Assembly (NCBI GenBank): GCA_023266575.1
Contig: JAHFPV010000015.1
Coordinates: 1-64,000, forward strand
Direction: 5' to 3'
Origin: Sphingobium sp.
GTDB taxonomy: Bacteria; Pseudomonadota; Alphaproteobacteria; Sphingomonadales; Sphingomonadaceae
DNA: 64,000 nucleotides
Positions 25,199-33,477 of this stretch are shown here, piece by piece. The notes under the pieces were generated by a model, which saw only the letters and a list, made by a program, of their open reading frames with translations, was not told where the DNA came from and ran no database searches. Every line of letters begins with the position of its first letter. Position 1 is the stretch's first letter. The translations under genes were made by a program, and so were the position numbers.

Positions 25199-25275
25199 CC
25201 GTTCGGGCTGAGCCTGTCGAAGCCTCGTCCTTCTTCTCAAGAAGTACGGCCCTTCGACAAGCTCAGGGCGAACGG
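25199..25275. repeat. CCGTTCG-type intergenic palindrome, copy 2
   Basis: Left end CCGTTCGGGCTGAGCCTGTC and right end GACAAGCTCAGGGCGAACGG are complementary with a few mismatches, around a loop containing the small inverted repeat TTCTTCTCAAGAA. It lies between rlmH and the envC-like gene. Confidence 0.85.
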
Positions 25276-25303
25276 TGGTTGGGGCACCTCGCTATGATAC
25301 AGG

Positions 25304-26551
25304 GTGACGTATAGCGTGAAGCGGGCGACGATTATCGCAACTCTCTTAACCGTCATCACGGCCTTGGCCGCATCGCGCCTGCCCGCCGCCGATGACGGGG
25401 CGATCATCCTGCCAGGCACCGCCGGGACCACATTGCAGCAGGAACAGGCCGCGCTGAAGGCCGCGCGTCGCCAGTCGGACGAGGCGCGCGACCGGTCCGT
25501 CCGGCTGGACCAGCAGGCCGGGGCCGCGCGGGACGAGGCCGAACAGGCGCGCCGCCGTGCCGCTGCCATGGCCGCGCGCATCCAGCAGGCCGAAGCCGAC
25601 ATAGCAGGCGCACAGGCGCGCATTGCCATCGTCGCACGGATGCAGCGGGCGCAGGCGACGCGGCTGGCGGCCAAGCAAGAACCAGTGGTGCGGCTGACCG
25701 CCGCGCTCCAGATGATGGCGCGTCGTCCGCTGGCGCTGGCGCTGGTCCAGCCCGGTTCGGTCACCGATGCGGTGCATATGCGCGCGGTGCTGGGGCAGGT
25801 GCTGCCGGTGATCCGCCAGCGCACGGCGGGGCTGCGCGCCGAACTGGAGCGCAGCCGGGCGCTGCGCGCGACGGCCCAGCAGGCCGCGGACGCGCTGGCC
25901 CGCAGCCAGCAACAGCGCAAGGAACGGCAGGCGCAGCTCGCCGCACTGGAGACGCAGAAGCGGGTCGCCGCGCGCGACTATCGCACCAATGCCGGGCTAG
26001 AGAGCGAGCGAGCGCTGGCGCTGGGCGAGCGGGCGCGCGATATTGTCGACCTGATGGACCGGCTGGAGGAAGCGGGCGACCTGCGCGAACAATTGGCCGC
26101 GCTGCCCGGCCCGCTGCTGCGCCCCGCCCGTCCCGATCAGACCGGCGCCCCTGCCCCGGAACGCACGGTCGCGCTGAGCGGCCCGCCACCCTATCGCCTG
26201 CCGGTCGTCGGCCAGCTTGTCACGGGCATGGGCGAGGTCAATGACGGCGGCGTCCGGTCGCGCGGGCTGACGCTGGTGACACAGGCTGGCGCGCAAGCCG
26301 TCGCGCCGACCGCCGGGCGCATCGCCTTTGCTGGGCCGTATCGCGGCTATGGGCAGATATTGATCATCGACCATGGCCAAGGCTGGACGACGCTGATCAC
26401 CGGCCTGCATCGCGTCACCGCGCAAGTGGGCGACAGCGTGCGGCAGGGCGATCCCGTCGCGATCACCGGCCCAGGTCGCCCAACCATCACGATAGAATTG
26501 CGCCGCAACGGGCGGCCGGTGGATATCGTGCCGCTAGTGGGACTTGGGTGA
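25304..26551 (+). CDS. EnvC-like murein hydrolase activator
   Basis: The 415-residue secreted protein has an N-terminal signal, a long coiled coil (about residues 40-260, with heptads rich in Ala, Arg and Gln) and a C-terminal LytM/M23 domain (about 300-412, GRIAFAGPYRGYGQILIIDHGQGW). The zinc-binding HxH of active enzymes is replaced by TITIELRR, so the domain is probably inactive and works as an activator of cell-wall amidases at division, as EnvC does. The GTG at 25304 is the longest start; GTG at 25316 is as likely. It precedes ctpA as in many alphaproteobacteria. Confidence 0.85.
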   Translation: MTYSVKRATIIATLLTVITALAASRLPAADDGAIILPGTAGTTLQQEQAALKAARRQSDEARDRSVRLDQQAGAARDEAEQARRRAAAMAARIQQAEADIAGAQARIAIVARMQRAQATRLAAKQEPVVRLTAALQMMARRPLALALVQPGSVTDAVHMRAVLGQVLPVIRQRTAGLRAELERSRALRATAQQAADALARSQQQRKERQAQLAALETQKRVAARDYRTNAGLESERALALGERARDIVDLMDRLEEAGDLREQLAALPGPLLRPARPDQTGAPAPERTVALSGPPPYRLPVVGQLVTGMGEVNDGGVRSRGLTLVTQAGAQAVAPTAGRIAFAGPYRGYGQILIIDHGQGWTTLITGLHRVTAQVGDSVRQGDPVAITGPGRPTITIELRRNGRPVDIVPLVGLG

Positions 26552-26672
26552 GGATTGCGCGCCCATTAACCCGACGCTCATCGACCCTGCGCAACATTGG
26601 TCGAAGCGCGCTTTTGCGTCGGGACGCGAATCGGCTTATGATGGGTCGCAGATGCCGGAATCAAGGATGCCC

Positions 26673-28019
26673 ATGAAATCTACCTTCCTCCAGGGCGCGC
26701 TTGCGCTTGGGGCGCTTGCGCTCATTCCCGCCACCACCGCGGCGCTCGCCGATGGGGAGGCGTCGAGCTACAAGGCGCTCGATGAATTCATGGACGTGTT
26801 CCAGAAGGTCCGCAGCGACTATGTCGAGAAAGTCGACGATGAAAAGCTGATCAAGGGCGCCATCGACGGGATGCTGGCCAGCCTCGATCCGCACTCCTCC
26901 TTCCTCGACGCGCGCGATTTCCAGAATCTGCGTACCCAGACCGAAGGCAGCTATGGCGGGCTTGGCCTGTCCGTCACGCAGGAGGATGGCGCGGTCAAGG
27001 TGATTGCACCGACGCAGGATACACCGGCGTGGCGCGCGGGGATCAAGGCGGGCGACTATATCACCCATATTGACGGGCAGCTGATTTATGGCGGCACGCT
27101 GGACGAGGCGGTCGACAAGATGCGCGGCGCACCCGGCACGTCGCTCAAGCTGACCATCGTGCGGTCGGGCCGCGACAAGCCGATCGACCTCACGCTGACG
27201 CGCGAGATTATTCAGCTCAAGCCCGTGAAGTGGGAAGTGAAGAACGGGATCGGCGTCATCAATATCGTCAGCTTCTCGGCCAATACCGGCGCCGACGTGC
27301 GGCAGGCGATCCGCAGCATCGACAAGTCGCTGGGCCACAAGCCGACCGGCTATGTGCTGGACCTGCGGTCCAACCCCGGCGGCCTGCTGGATGAAGCGGT
27401 GTCGGTCAGCGACGCCTTTCTGGAGCGCGGCGAGATTGTGTCGCAGCGCGGCCGGGCCAAGGGCGATGTCGAACGCTATTATGCCAAGCCCGGTGATGAT
27501 GCGAAGGGTCTGCCGGTCATCGTGCTGGTGGACGCGGGATCGGCGTCGGCGTCGGAAATCGTCGCGGGTGCATTGCAGGACCAGCATCGCGCGCTGGTGA
27601 TGGGCGAACGCAGCTTCGGCAAGGGCAGCGTGCAAACGATGTTGCCGTTGTCGAACACCACCGCGCTCAAGCTGACGACGGCGCGCTATTATACGCCGTC
27701 GGGCCGCAGCGTGCAGGAAGGCGGCATCCAGCCCGACATCCGCGTGCCGCAACTGTCCGACCCGGATTACAAGAACCGTCCCAAATATCGCGAAAGCGAC
27801 CTGCGCCGCCATTTGATCAACGAGATCAAGACCGACGACAAGTCGCTGGAGGAAGATGCCAAGGACGATCCGCGCTTCGCCATGTCGGCCGAGGAGCTGA
27901 AGAAGAAGGGCGTGGAGGATTTCCAGCTCGACTATGCGCTCAAGACAATTTCGCGGCTGGCCAGCACGCCTGGCGCTACCATCGCGCAGGCGACGGCGCG
28001 GAAGCCGGGGGCGAAGTAA
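26673..28019 (+). CDS. ctpA: C-terminal processing protease (S41 family)
   Basis: The 448-residue periplasmic serine protease has a signal peptide (FLQGALALGALALIPATTAA), a PDZ domain (about 95-180) and the S41 catalytic core. The nucleophile Ser is in DAGSASASEIVAGALQD and the partner Lys in SFGKGSVQT. It trims the C-termini of periplasmic proteins and may degrade cell-wall hydrolases, which fits its place after the EnvC-like gene. I chose ATG 26673 because AAGGA lies five bases before it; a longer frame from 26544 overlaps the EnvC stop and adds non-signal residues. Confidence 0.92.
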   Translation: MKSTFLQGALALGALALIPATTAALADGEASSYKALDEFMDVFQKVRSDYVEKVDDEKLIKGAIDGMLASLDPHSSFLDARDFQNLRTQTEGSYGGLGLSVTQEDGAVKVIAPTQDTPAWRAGIKAGDYITHIDGQLIYGGTLDEAVDKMRGAPGTSLKLTIVRSGRDKPIDLTLTREIIQLKPVKWEVKNGIGVINIVSFSANTGADVRQAIRSIDKSLGHKPTGYVLDLRSNPGGLLDEAVSVSDAFLERGEIVSQRGRAKGDVERYYAKPGDDAKGLPVIVLVDAGSASASEIVAGALQDQHRALVMGERSFGKGSVQTMLPLSNTTALKLTTARYYTPSGRSVQEGGIQPDIRVPQLSDPDYKNRPKYRESDLRRHLINEIKTDDKSLEEDAKDDPRFAMSAEELKKKGVEDFQLDYALKTISRLASTPGATIAQATARKPGAK

Positions 28020-28036
28020 GGGGTTCCCTATCATTT

Positions 28037-28134
28037 CCGTTCGCCCTGAGCGAAGTCGAAGGGCGTGGCTGAGCGAAGCCGAAGCCACTTCGCTCCGCTC
28101 AGTGGTGGGCTTCGACTTCGCTCAGCCCGAACGG
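28037..28134. repeat. CCGTTCG-type intergenic palindrome, copy 3
   Basis: CCGTTCGCCCTGAGCGAAG at the left and CTTCGCTCAGCCCGAACGG at the right pair along most of their length, with an internal short hairpin based on CACTTCGCTCC. It fills most of the gap between ctpA and dsbB. Confidence 0.85.
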
Positions 28135-28196
28135 ATGGTGTGGGAATCCCGCAAGTTCAGCATGACGAAAGGTGCCGGGGGGTTTAAGCGGGGGTG

Positions 28197-28682
28197 ATGA
28201 GCAAACTTCCCCTCGCTCGCGCGCTGGCGCTGTTGATTCCCGTGGCGCTGCTTGGCGGTGCCTATGTCTCGCAATATGTGGGCGGGCTGCATCCGTGCGA
28301 AATGTGCTGGTGGCAGCGTTATCCGCATATGGTGGCGATCGGGCTGGCGCTGCTGGCCTTTGCAGCGAAGGGCAACCGCCGCACCAGCGCGATGTTCACG
28401 ACGCTGGCGGCCATTGCCATCGCCATCAGCGGCGGCATCGGCCTGTTCCATGCCGGGGTCGAATATGGCTGGTGGGAAGGGCTGACCGCCTGCTCCACAT
28501 CGCCGACCGGGGGCAGCGCAGCCGACATATTGAACCAGATCATGGCGACTCCCATCACCCGCTGCGACGTTGCGCCGTGGAATCTGCTGGGCATTTCGCT
28601 GGCGGGCTATAACGGCCTCTTGTCGGTGGGTGGTGCGCTCGCCATCTTGATGCTGCTGGCACGCAAAGGACGCAACGCATGA
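28197..28682 (+). CDS. Disulfide bond formation protein DsbB-like
   Basis: The 161-residue inner-membrane protein has four hydrophobic helices. The first cysteine pair is CEMC (near residue 33), and the second periplasmic pair is Cys in TACSTSP and ITRCDVAPW. It would reoxidise DsbA with ubiquinone. I chose the ATG at 28197, preceded by five G residues; the GTG at 28194 is an alternative. The stop overlaps the coq7 start by four bases, so the quinone-using and quinone-making genes are coupled. Confidence 0.88.
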   Translation: MSKLPLARALALLIPVALLGGAYVSQYVGGLHPCEMCWWQRYPHMVAIGLALLAFAAKGNRRTSAMFTTLAAIAIAISGGIGLFHAGVEYGWWEGLTACSTSPTGGSAADILNQIMATPITRCDVAPWNLLGISLAGYNGLLSVGGALAILMLLARKGRNA

Positions 28683-29233
28683 GCGCAACCCAGGATTTCC
28701 CTCGCCCCGGTCGCCGCAGCAAGCCCGCCGATCGCGCCTCCATGCTCCGGGTCGACCAGGCCGGCGAATTTGGTGCGACCCGCATCTATGCCGGGCAGCT
28801 CGCCGTCATGGGCGATCGGCATCCCGATGCGCGCGTGATTGCCGGCATGGCCGCGCAGGAGGAACGCCACCGACAGACGTTCGACGCGATGATCGCGCGA
28901 CGCGGCGTGCGCCCGACCGCGCTGGCGCCGATTTGGAATGTCGCAGGCTTTGCGCTGGGCGCGGTGACGGCGGCAATCGGTCCCAAGGCGGCGATGGCCT
29001 GCACTGCCGCGATCGAGACCGAGATTGACCGTCATTATGGCGAACAATTAGTGCAATTGGGCAGCGACGACCCGGAACTCTCCACCGCCATTGCGGATTT
29101 TCAGGCAGAGGAAGTCGAGCATCGCGACGCTGCGCTGGCGCATGGTGCGCAGCAGGCCCCTGCCTACCCCCTCTTGTCGGGCGCCATCCGTTTGGGATGC
29201 CGGGCCGCCATCGCGCTGTCGAAGCGCATCTGA
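28679..29233 (+). CDS. coq7: Demethoxyubiquinone hydroxylase Coq7
   Basis: The 184-residue di-iron enzyme hydroxylates demethoxyubiquinone in ubiquinone synthesis. The glutamate and histidine ligands are in VDQAGEFGATRIYAGQ, AAQEERHRQTFD, AIETEIDRHYGEQ and AEEVEHRD, the expected two ExxH-like repeats. It is a peripheral membrane protein of usual length. Translational overlap with the DsbB-like gene points to one transcript; the next gene follows after 13 bases. Confidence 0.94.
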   Translation: MSATQDFPRPGRRSKPADRASMLRVDQAGEFGATRIYAGQLAVMGDRHPDARVIAGMAAQEERHRQTFDAMIARRGVRPTALAPIWNVAGFALGAVTAAIGPKAAMACTAAIETEIDRHYGEQLVQLGSDDPELSTAIADFQAEEVEHRDAALAHGAQQAPAYPLLSGAIRLGCRAAIALSKRI

Positions 29234-29246
29234 AAAGGACCGACGG

Positions 29247-29783
29247 ATGACCAAGACCCCGATGATCGCCGCGCTGTTGCTGATGGGCGCGGCCATGCCC
29301 GCACTGGCGCAGCCGTCGAGCGCGCCTACCGCTGTCGCCGCGCCGACGACGGAGAAGGTCAACCTGGTCATCGTCTATGGCGACGACGCCTGCCCGCAAA
29401 GCCAGGGCGACGATATCGTCGTGTGCGCGCGCAAGGGCGAGGCGGAACGCTATCGCATCCCCGAACCGCTGCGCGGCGACCCCAATGAACCCAGCAAACA
29501 GGCCTGGGGCGAACGGGTGCGGTCGATGGAATATGTCGGCCGGTCCGGCACAGAAAGCTGCTCGCCGGTTGGCGGCGGCGGTGCGACCGGCTGCTTCGCG
29601 CAGCTGGCGCGGCTGGCAAAGGCGGAGCGGCAGGCGCTCGACAATGCAAGCTGGAAGGATCTGGTCGAGGCCGAGCGGGGCAAGCGCCTGTCCACCATCG
29701 ACGCCGACAGCGACGCGATCGAAGCGCGGGTCGTGGCCGAGGAAAAGGCCAAGGCTGCGGCGGCACCCGCCTCGCAACCCTGA
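29247..29783 (+). CDS. Secreted hypothetical protein, paralogue 1
   Basis: The 178-residue protein has a signal peptide (TPMIAALLLMGAAMPALA) and a conserved block around VIVYGDDACPQSQGDDIVVC, ending ARKGEAERYRIPEPLR. Four or more cysteines, among them CPQSQ, VVCARK and the pair CSPV/GCFAQ, suggest disulfides. I recognise no named family. The neighbouring gene encodes a shorter paralogue with the same block. ATG 29247 was chosen because the signal starts there and AAAGGA lies upstream. Its role may lie in the cell envelope. Confidence 0.75.
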   Translation: MTKTPMIAALLLMGAAMPALAQPSSAPTAVAAPTTEKVNLVIVYGDDACPQSQGDDIVVCARKGEAERYRIPEPLRGDPNEPSKQAWGERVRSMEYVGRSGTESCSPVGGGGATGCFAQLARLAKAERQALDNASWKDLVEAERGKRLSTIDADSDAIEARVVAEEKAKAAAAPASQP

Positions 29784-29855
29784 CGGGTCCGGGCGCCGGG
29801 CGGCGTCTGGATGACAACTCCCGCCTTTGGGCAAGGCGGGACATGGCAGGGGCGA

Positions 29856-30272
29856 ATGAAGGATTTTCCGGTGATGCGTCTGTCGATGTCCATGGCCCTG
29901 ATCGCGGCGACGCTGGTGCCGGTGATGCCCGCGCTGGCGCAGCCAGAACCGCCGCCTGAGCGCATCTTCAACCTGATTGTCTATGGCGATGATCCCTGCC
30001 CAAAGGGTAAGGATGACAGCGAGATTGTGGTGTGCGCGCGCAAGCCGGAATCCGAACGTTATCGCATTCCCAAGAAGCTGCGCGAGAAGCCAGCTGTGGC
30101 GGGTGGTCCTGGATGGGGCAGTCAGGTGGCGACGATGGAGCAGGTCCAGCGCCAGACATTGCCGGGCAGTTGTTCGGCGATCGGCAGCAATGGCTTTACC
30201 GGCTGCACCGCCCAGATGCTGCAACAATGGTTCGCCGAGCGGCGGATGCAGCAATCCAAGGGCGAACCCTGA
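29856..30272 (+). CDS. Secreted hypothetical protein, paralogue 2
   Basis: The 138-residue protein has a signal peptide (VMRLSMSMALIAATLVPVMP) and the block NLIVYGDDPCPKGKDDSEI followed by VVCARKPESERYRIPKKLR, clearly related to the gene before it. The cysteine pattern is kept (CPKG, VVCAR, GSCSAIG, GCTAQ). It looks like a tandem duplication with shortening of the C-terminal tail. ATG 29856 has AGGGG just before it; ATG at about 29874 is also possible. Function unknown. Confidence 0.72.
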   Translation: MKDFPVMRLSMSMALIAATLVPVMPALAQPEPPPERIFNLIVYGDDPCPKGKDDSEIVVCARKPESERYRIPKKLREKPAVAGGPGWGSQVATMEQVQRQTLPGSCSAIGSNGFTGCTAQMLQQWFAERRMQQSKGEP

Positions 30273-30276
30273 TCCG

Positions 30277-30432
30277 CTATCGGCCCATGCCGGGCTGATA
30301 GCGCCGCTTGGCCGCATTGACCTTGTCGATCAGGCTGGTCAGGGATTCAGGCGCGGGCATCGCACGTCCGGGGTGCGACAGATTGCTCATCCGCTGGCTG
30401 AGTGTGCAAAATATGTGATCGATGCGATCCAT
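30277..30432 (-). CDS. Hypothetical 51-residue protein
   Basis: The ORF starts at an ATG preceded by GGGGA with a seven-base spacer. The product reads MDRIDHIFCTLSQRMSNLSH and ends with a basic tail AAKRRYQPGMGR. It is convergent with the paralogue gene and separated from it by four bases. I recognise no family. The good ribosome-binding site is the main support. Confidence 0.45.
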   Translation of the reverse strand: MDRIDHIFCTLSQRMSNLSHPGRAMPAPESLTSLIDKVNAAKRRYQPGMGR

Positions 30433-30521
30433 CTGTCTGTCCCCGGACACGTGATCGCCCGCCATCGCGGTCATGTGGTTAACAAGCGGTAATCGACCGC
30501 GGCCCTTTGCGCCCAAACGAA

Positions 30522-31328
30522 TCAGGCGTCCGCCGAGTGGCAGGCGGCCAGTCCCTGCCCATAGGTTGGGTAACGTGGCGACCAGCCCAGCAGGCGTTTG
30601 GCGCGACCATTGGCGACGCGGCGGTTCTCCGCATAAAAGGCCAACGCCATGGGGGACAGGGCAGCCTGTTCCAGCGTCAGTAGCGGCGGATGGGGCAGGC
30701 CCAGCATGTCGCAGGCCGCCTCTATCACCCGGTTTTGAGCGCAGGGCAGATCGTCGGCCAGATTATAGATACCCGGTGGCCCGTTGAACGAGGCGATGAT
30801 CCCGGCGATGATGTCGTCGACATGGACCCGGCTGAAAATCTGGTCGGGCAGGTCGATGCGATGCGCCTTCCCCGCCCGCACCCGGTCCAGCGCTGACCGG
30901 CCCGGACCGTAAATGCCGGGCAGGCGAAAGCGGCGGACATCGCTGCGCAGTGCGCCCCAGGCGAGATCTGCCTCCGCGCGGGCGGTGCGACGTCCGGTGC
31001 CGACCGGGCTGCCCTCATCCACCCATGCCCCGCGCGCGTCGCCATAGACGCCGGTGGAGGAGAGATAGCCGATCCAGCGCGCCGGTGCCGCGGCTAGCGT
31101 GGTGCCGTAGCGGGCCAGCACCGGGTCGGTGTCGCCTTCGGGCGGGACGGAGGAGAGGATATGGGTGGCGCTGGCGATGGCGGCGCGGACGCCGGGTTCG
31201 TCATCGAATGCCAGCGTGTCCGCGTCGGCGTGGCGGCGAGTGGCGGTGATGTGCCAGCCGTCGGCCCGCAGTCGGTCAGCCAGCCGCGACGCGGTGTAGC
31301 CCAGCCCCAGAATCAGCATATGGGGCAT
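30522..31328 (-). CDS. NAD(P)-dependent SDR/epimerase-like protein
   Basis: The 268-residue protein starts with a Rossmann fold (MLILGLGYTASRLADRL) and has the extended-SDR segments YLSSTGVYGD, RLPGIYGPGRSALD and VHVDDI. The nucleotide loop is GLGYTASRL, shorter than in classical epimerases, as in the YeeZ-like group. The reaction is not known. It lies just downstream of sufA in the same direction (11-base gap), so it may be the last gene of the suf transcript. Confidence 0.75.
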   Translation of the reverse strand: MPHMLILGLGYTASRLADRLRADGWHITATRRHADADTLAFDDEPGVRAAIASATHILSSVPPEGDTDPVLARYGTTLAAAPARWIGYLSSTGVYGDARGAWVDEGSPVGTGRRTARAEADLAWGALRSDVRRFRLPGIYGPGRSALDRVRAGKAHRIDLPDQIFSRVHVDDIIAGIIASFNGPPGIYNLADDLPCAQNRVIEAACDMLGLPHPPLLTLEQAALSPMALAFYAENRRVANGRAKRLLGWSPRYPTYGQGLAACHSADA

Positions 31329-31339
31329 GGGACGCCGCC

Positions 31340-31699
31340 TTAGACCGTAAAACTCTCGCCGCAGCCGCAGGCGCCCTTGGCATTGGGGTTGGCGAAAGTG
31401 AAGCCGGCAGTGAAATCATCCTCCACCCAGTCCATCGTCGATCCAACGAGGTAGAGGACCGACGCACCGTCAATGTAGAAGGTGCCGCCGGGCGTGGCGA
31501 TTTTCTCGTCGAATTTCGCTTCTTCGCTGACATAGTCGACCGAATAAGCGAGGCCCGAACAGCCGCGCTTGGGCGTCGACAGCTTGACGCCGATCGTCCC
31601 TTGCGGCGCGCTGGCCATCAGGTCGGCAATGCGCTGCTCCGCGCTCGGCGTCAGGATGACGGCGGCGGGGCGGGTGCGGGTCTTGGTCTCGGTCGTCAT
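31340..31699 (-). CDS. sufA: A-type iron-sulfur carrier SufA
   Basis: The 119-residue protein carries iron-sulfur clusters from the SufBCD scaffold to target enzymes. The three conserved cysteines are in KRGCSGLAY (near residue 50) and GACGCGESF (near 113 and 115). I chose the ATG at 31699, whose A is also the last base of the sufT stop codon, as expected for coupled translation; longer frames run into sufT. It closes the suf operon. Confidence 0.93.
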   Translation of the reverse strand: MTTETKTRTRPAAVILTPSAEQRIADLMASAPQGTIGVKLSTPKRGCSGLAYSVDYVSEEAKFDEKIATPGGTFYIDGASVLYLVGSTMDWVEDDFTAGFTFANPNAKGACGCGESFTV

Positions 31700-32154
31700 C
31701 AGAGCATCCCCAGTTCCAGCTTCGCCTCGTCGCTCATCTTGGCCGGGTCCCATGGCGGGTCCCAGACCAGATTGACCTGCGCGTCGCCGACGCCCGGCAC
31801 TGCGCCGACGCGCAGTTCGACTTCGCCGGGCATGGATTCGGCGACCGGGCAATGCGGCGTGGTCAGCGTCATTGTGACGACGACATGATTGTCAGGCGAG
31901 ACATCGACGCCGTAGATCAGCCCCAGATCATAGATGTTGACCGGGATTTCGGGGTCGAAAATATCCTTGAGCGCGTCGATCACGCCGTCATAGACATTGC
32001 CACCCGGCTCACCCGCAGGGGTTTCGGCCGGCTTGGCGGCGAGGAAGCCGTCCAGATAGTCGCGCTGACGCGGTGCCTCTTCCACGCGCGCCTTGGGTGG
32101 GGCATCCACAGCCTCGACCTCTTCAACCATGATTTTGCGCTCTTCGCTCATCAT
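31699..32154 (-). CDS. sufT: SUF system protein SufT (DUF59/MIP18)
   Basis: The 151-residue protein has an acidic, variable N-terminus (about residues 1-50) and a DUF59 domain (about 55-150, with IFDPEIPVNIYDLGLIYGVD and MTLTTPHCPVAESMP). It helps cluster assembly or delivery. The single conserved cysteine is in the TPHCP segment. It overlaps sufS by four bases upstream and sufA by one base downstream. Confidence 0.92.
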   Translation of the reverse strand: MMSEERKIMVEEVEAVDAPPKARVEEAPRQRDYLDGFLAAKPAETPAGEPGGNVYDGVIDALKDIFDPEIPVNIYDLGLIYGVDVSPDNHVVVTMTLTTPHCPVAESMPGEVELRVGAVPGVGDAQVNLVWDPPWDPAKMSDEAKLELGML

Positions 32155-33359
32155 CCAAAAATCTTTCTTACCCGCTCAAGTCCGCGCACCAGCGCGTCCA
32201 CGTCACCCTGATCACTGTAAATGCCAAAGCTGGCCCGCGCGGTCGCTTCGACGCCCAGATGGCGCATCAGCGGCTGGGCGCAATGATGCCCGGCGCGGAT
32301 CGCGACGCCCGCTTCGTCCAATATGGTGCCGACATCGTGCGGATGCACCCCCTCTACCTCGAAAGACAGGATGCCCGCGCTGTCGTCCGGCCCGAACAGG
32401 CGGACGCTGTTGAGATCGGCCAGCGCGGCGCGCGCCTTGGACACCAGCGCACATTCATGCGCGTGGATCGCGTCCAGCCCGATTGCCTGCACATAATCGA
32501 TCGCCGCCGACAGGCCGATCACGCCGCTGATATGCGGCGTTCCAGCCTCGAAACGGGTCGGTGCCGGGGCGTAGGTGGTTTTTTCAAATGTCACCTTGTC
32601 GATCATCGACCCGCCGCCCTGATAGGGGGGCATGGCGTCGAGCAGTTCCTGCCGTCCCCACAACACGCCGATGCCGGTCGGGCCGTAAAGTTTATGCGCG
32701 GAAAAGACGTAGAAATCGCAATCCAGCGCCTGCACATCCACGGCAAGGCGCGGCACCGCCTGGCAGCCGTCGATCAATATCCGCGCGCCAACCATATGGG
32801 CGATGTCGGCGGCGCGGCGGCAATCCAGCACACTGCCCAGCACATTGGACACATGGGCGAGCGCGACCATGCGATGGCGCGGCGTGATCATCGCGCGCAT
32901 CGCGTCGAGATCGATCCGGCCATCGTCGGTCAGCGGCACGACGTCGATATGGGCGCCGACCTTTTCCGCCACCATCTGCCACGGCACGATATTGCTGTGA
33001 TGTTCCAGCGTGGACAGGAGGATGCGATCGCCCGCCTTCAGCTGCTCGCCCGCCCAGCATTGCGCGACCAGGTTGATCCCTTCGGTCGCGCCACGGACAT
33101 AGACGATCTCGCTGTCCGACTTTGCGCCGATGAAGTCGGCGACCTTGCGCCGGGCCGATTCATAGGCCAGCGTCATATTGGCCGAGCGCGCATAGACGCC
33201 GCGATGGACGGTCGCATAGTCCGGGCCATAGGCGCGGGCGATGGCGTCGATCACCGCCTGCGGCTTTTGCGCGGTCGCGGCGCTGTCGAGATAATGCCAG
33301 TCGAGGACGCCGGGGAAATCGGCGCGGAGCGACAGGCGTTCGGGGGCGATGACGCTCAC
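32151..33359 (-). CDS. sufS: Cysteine desulfurase SufS
   Basis: The 402-residue PLP enzyme takes sulfur from cysteine and provides it as persulfide for cluster assembly. The PLP-binding lysine is in FSAHKLYGPTGIGVLWG (near residue 225) and the sulfur-carrying cysteine in RAGHHCAQPLM (near 364). Length and order fit class II SufS enzymes. No SufE gene is in this operon. The stop overlaps the sufT start by four bases. A long intergenic palindrome separates it from sufD. Confidence 0.95.
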   Translation of the reverse strand: MSVIAPERLSLRADFPGVLDWHYLDSAATAQKPQAVIDAIARAYGPDYATVHRGVYARSANMTLAYESARRKVADFIGAKSDSEIVYVRGATEGINLVAQCWAGEQLKAGDRILLSTLEHHSNIVPWQMVAEKVGAHIDVVPLTDDGRIDLDAMRAMITPRHRMVALAHVSNVLGSVLDCRRAADIAHMVGARILIDGCQAVPRLAVDVQALDCDFYVFSAHKLYGPTGIGVLWGRQELLDAMPPYQGGGSMIDKVTFEKTTYAPAPTRFEAGTPHISGVIGLSAAIDYVQAIGLDAIHAHECALVSKARAALADLNSVRLFGPDDSAGILSFEVEGVHPHDVGTILDEAGVAIRAGHHCAQPLMRHLGVEATARASFGIYSDQGDVDALVRGLERVRKIFG

Positions 33360-33375
33360 AGGATTTTACCTTCCT

Positions 33376-33458
33376 CGTCATGCCGGACGTGATCCGGCAT
33401 CCAGAGACTCCCGCACCACGCTTGCCGCCCTGGATCACGGATCAAGTCCGGGATGACG
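33376..33458. repeat. Large intergenic palindrome between sufS and sufD
   Basis: CGTCATGCCGGACGTGATCC (from 33376) is matched in reverse by a right arm ending GGATGACG at 33458, with only a few mismatches over ~29 bases. It is a typical alphaproteobacterial extragenic palindrome and may attenuate transcription into sufS-sufT-sufA. Confidence 0.75.
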
Positions 33459-33477
33459 GAATGGGATGGAACAGCGT

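Noticed and set aside
24644-25275. Possible CRISPR array (two repeats close together)
   Set aside because: The repeats are palindromic, differ internally and have a whole gene (rlmH) between them, so they are extragenic palindromes.
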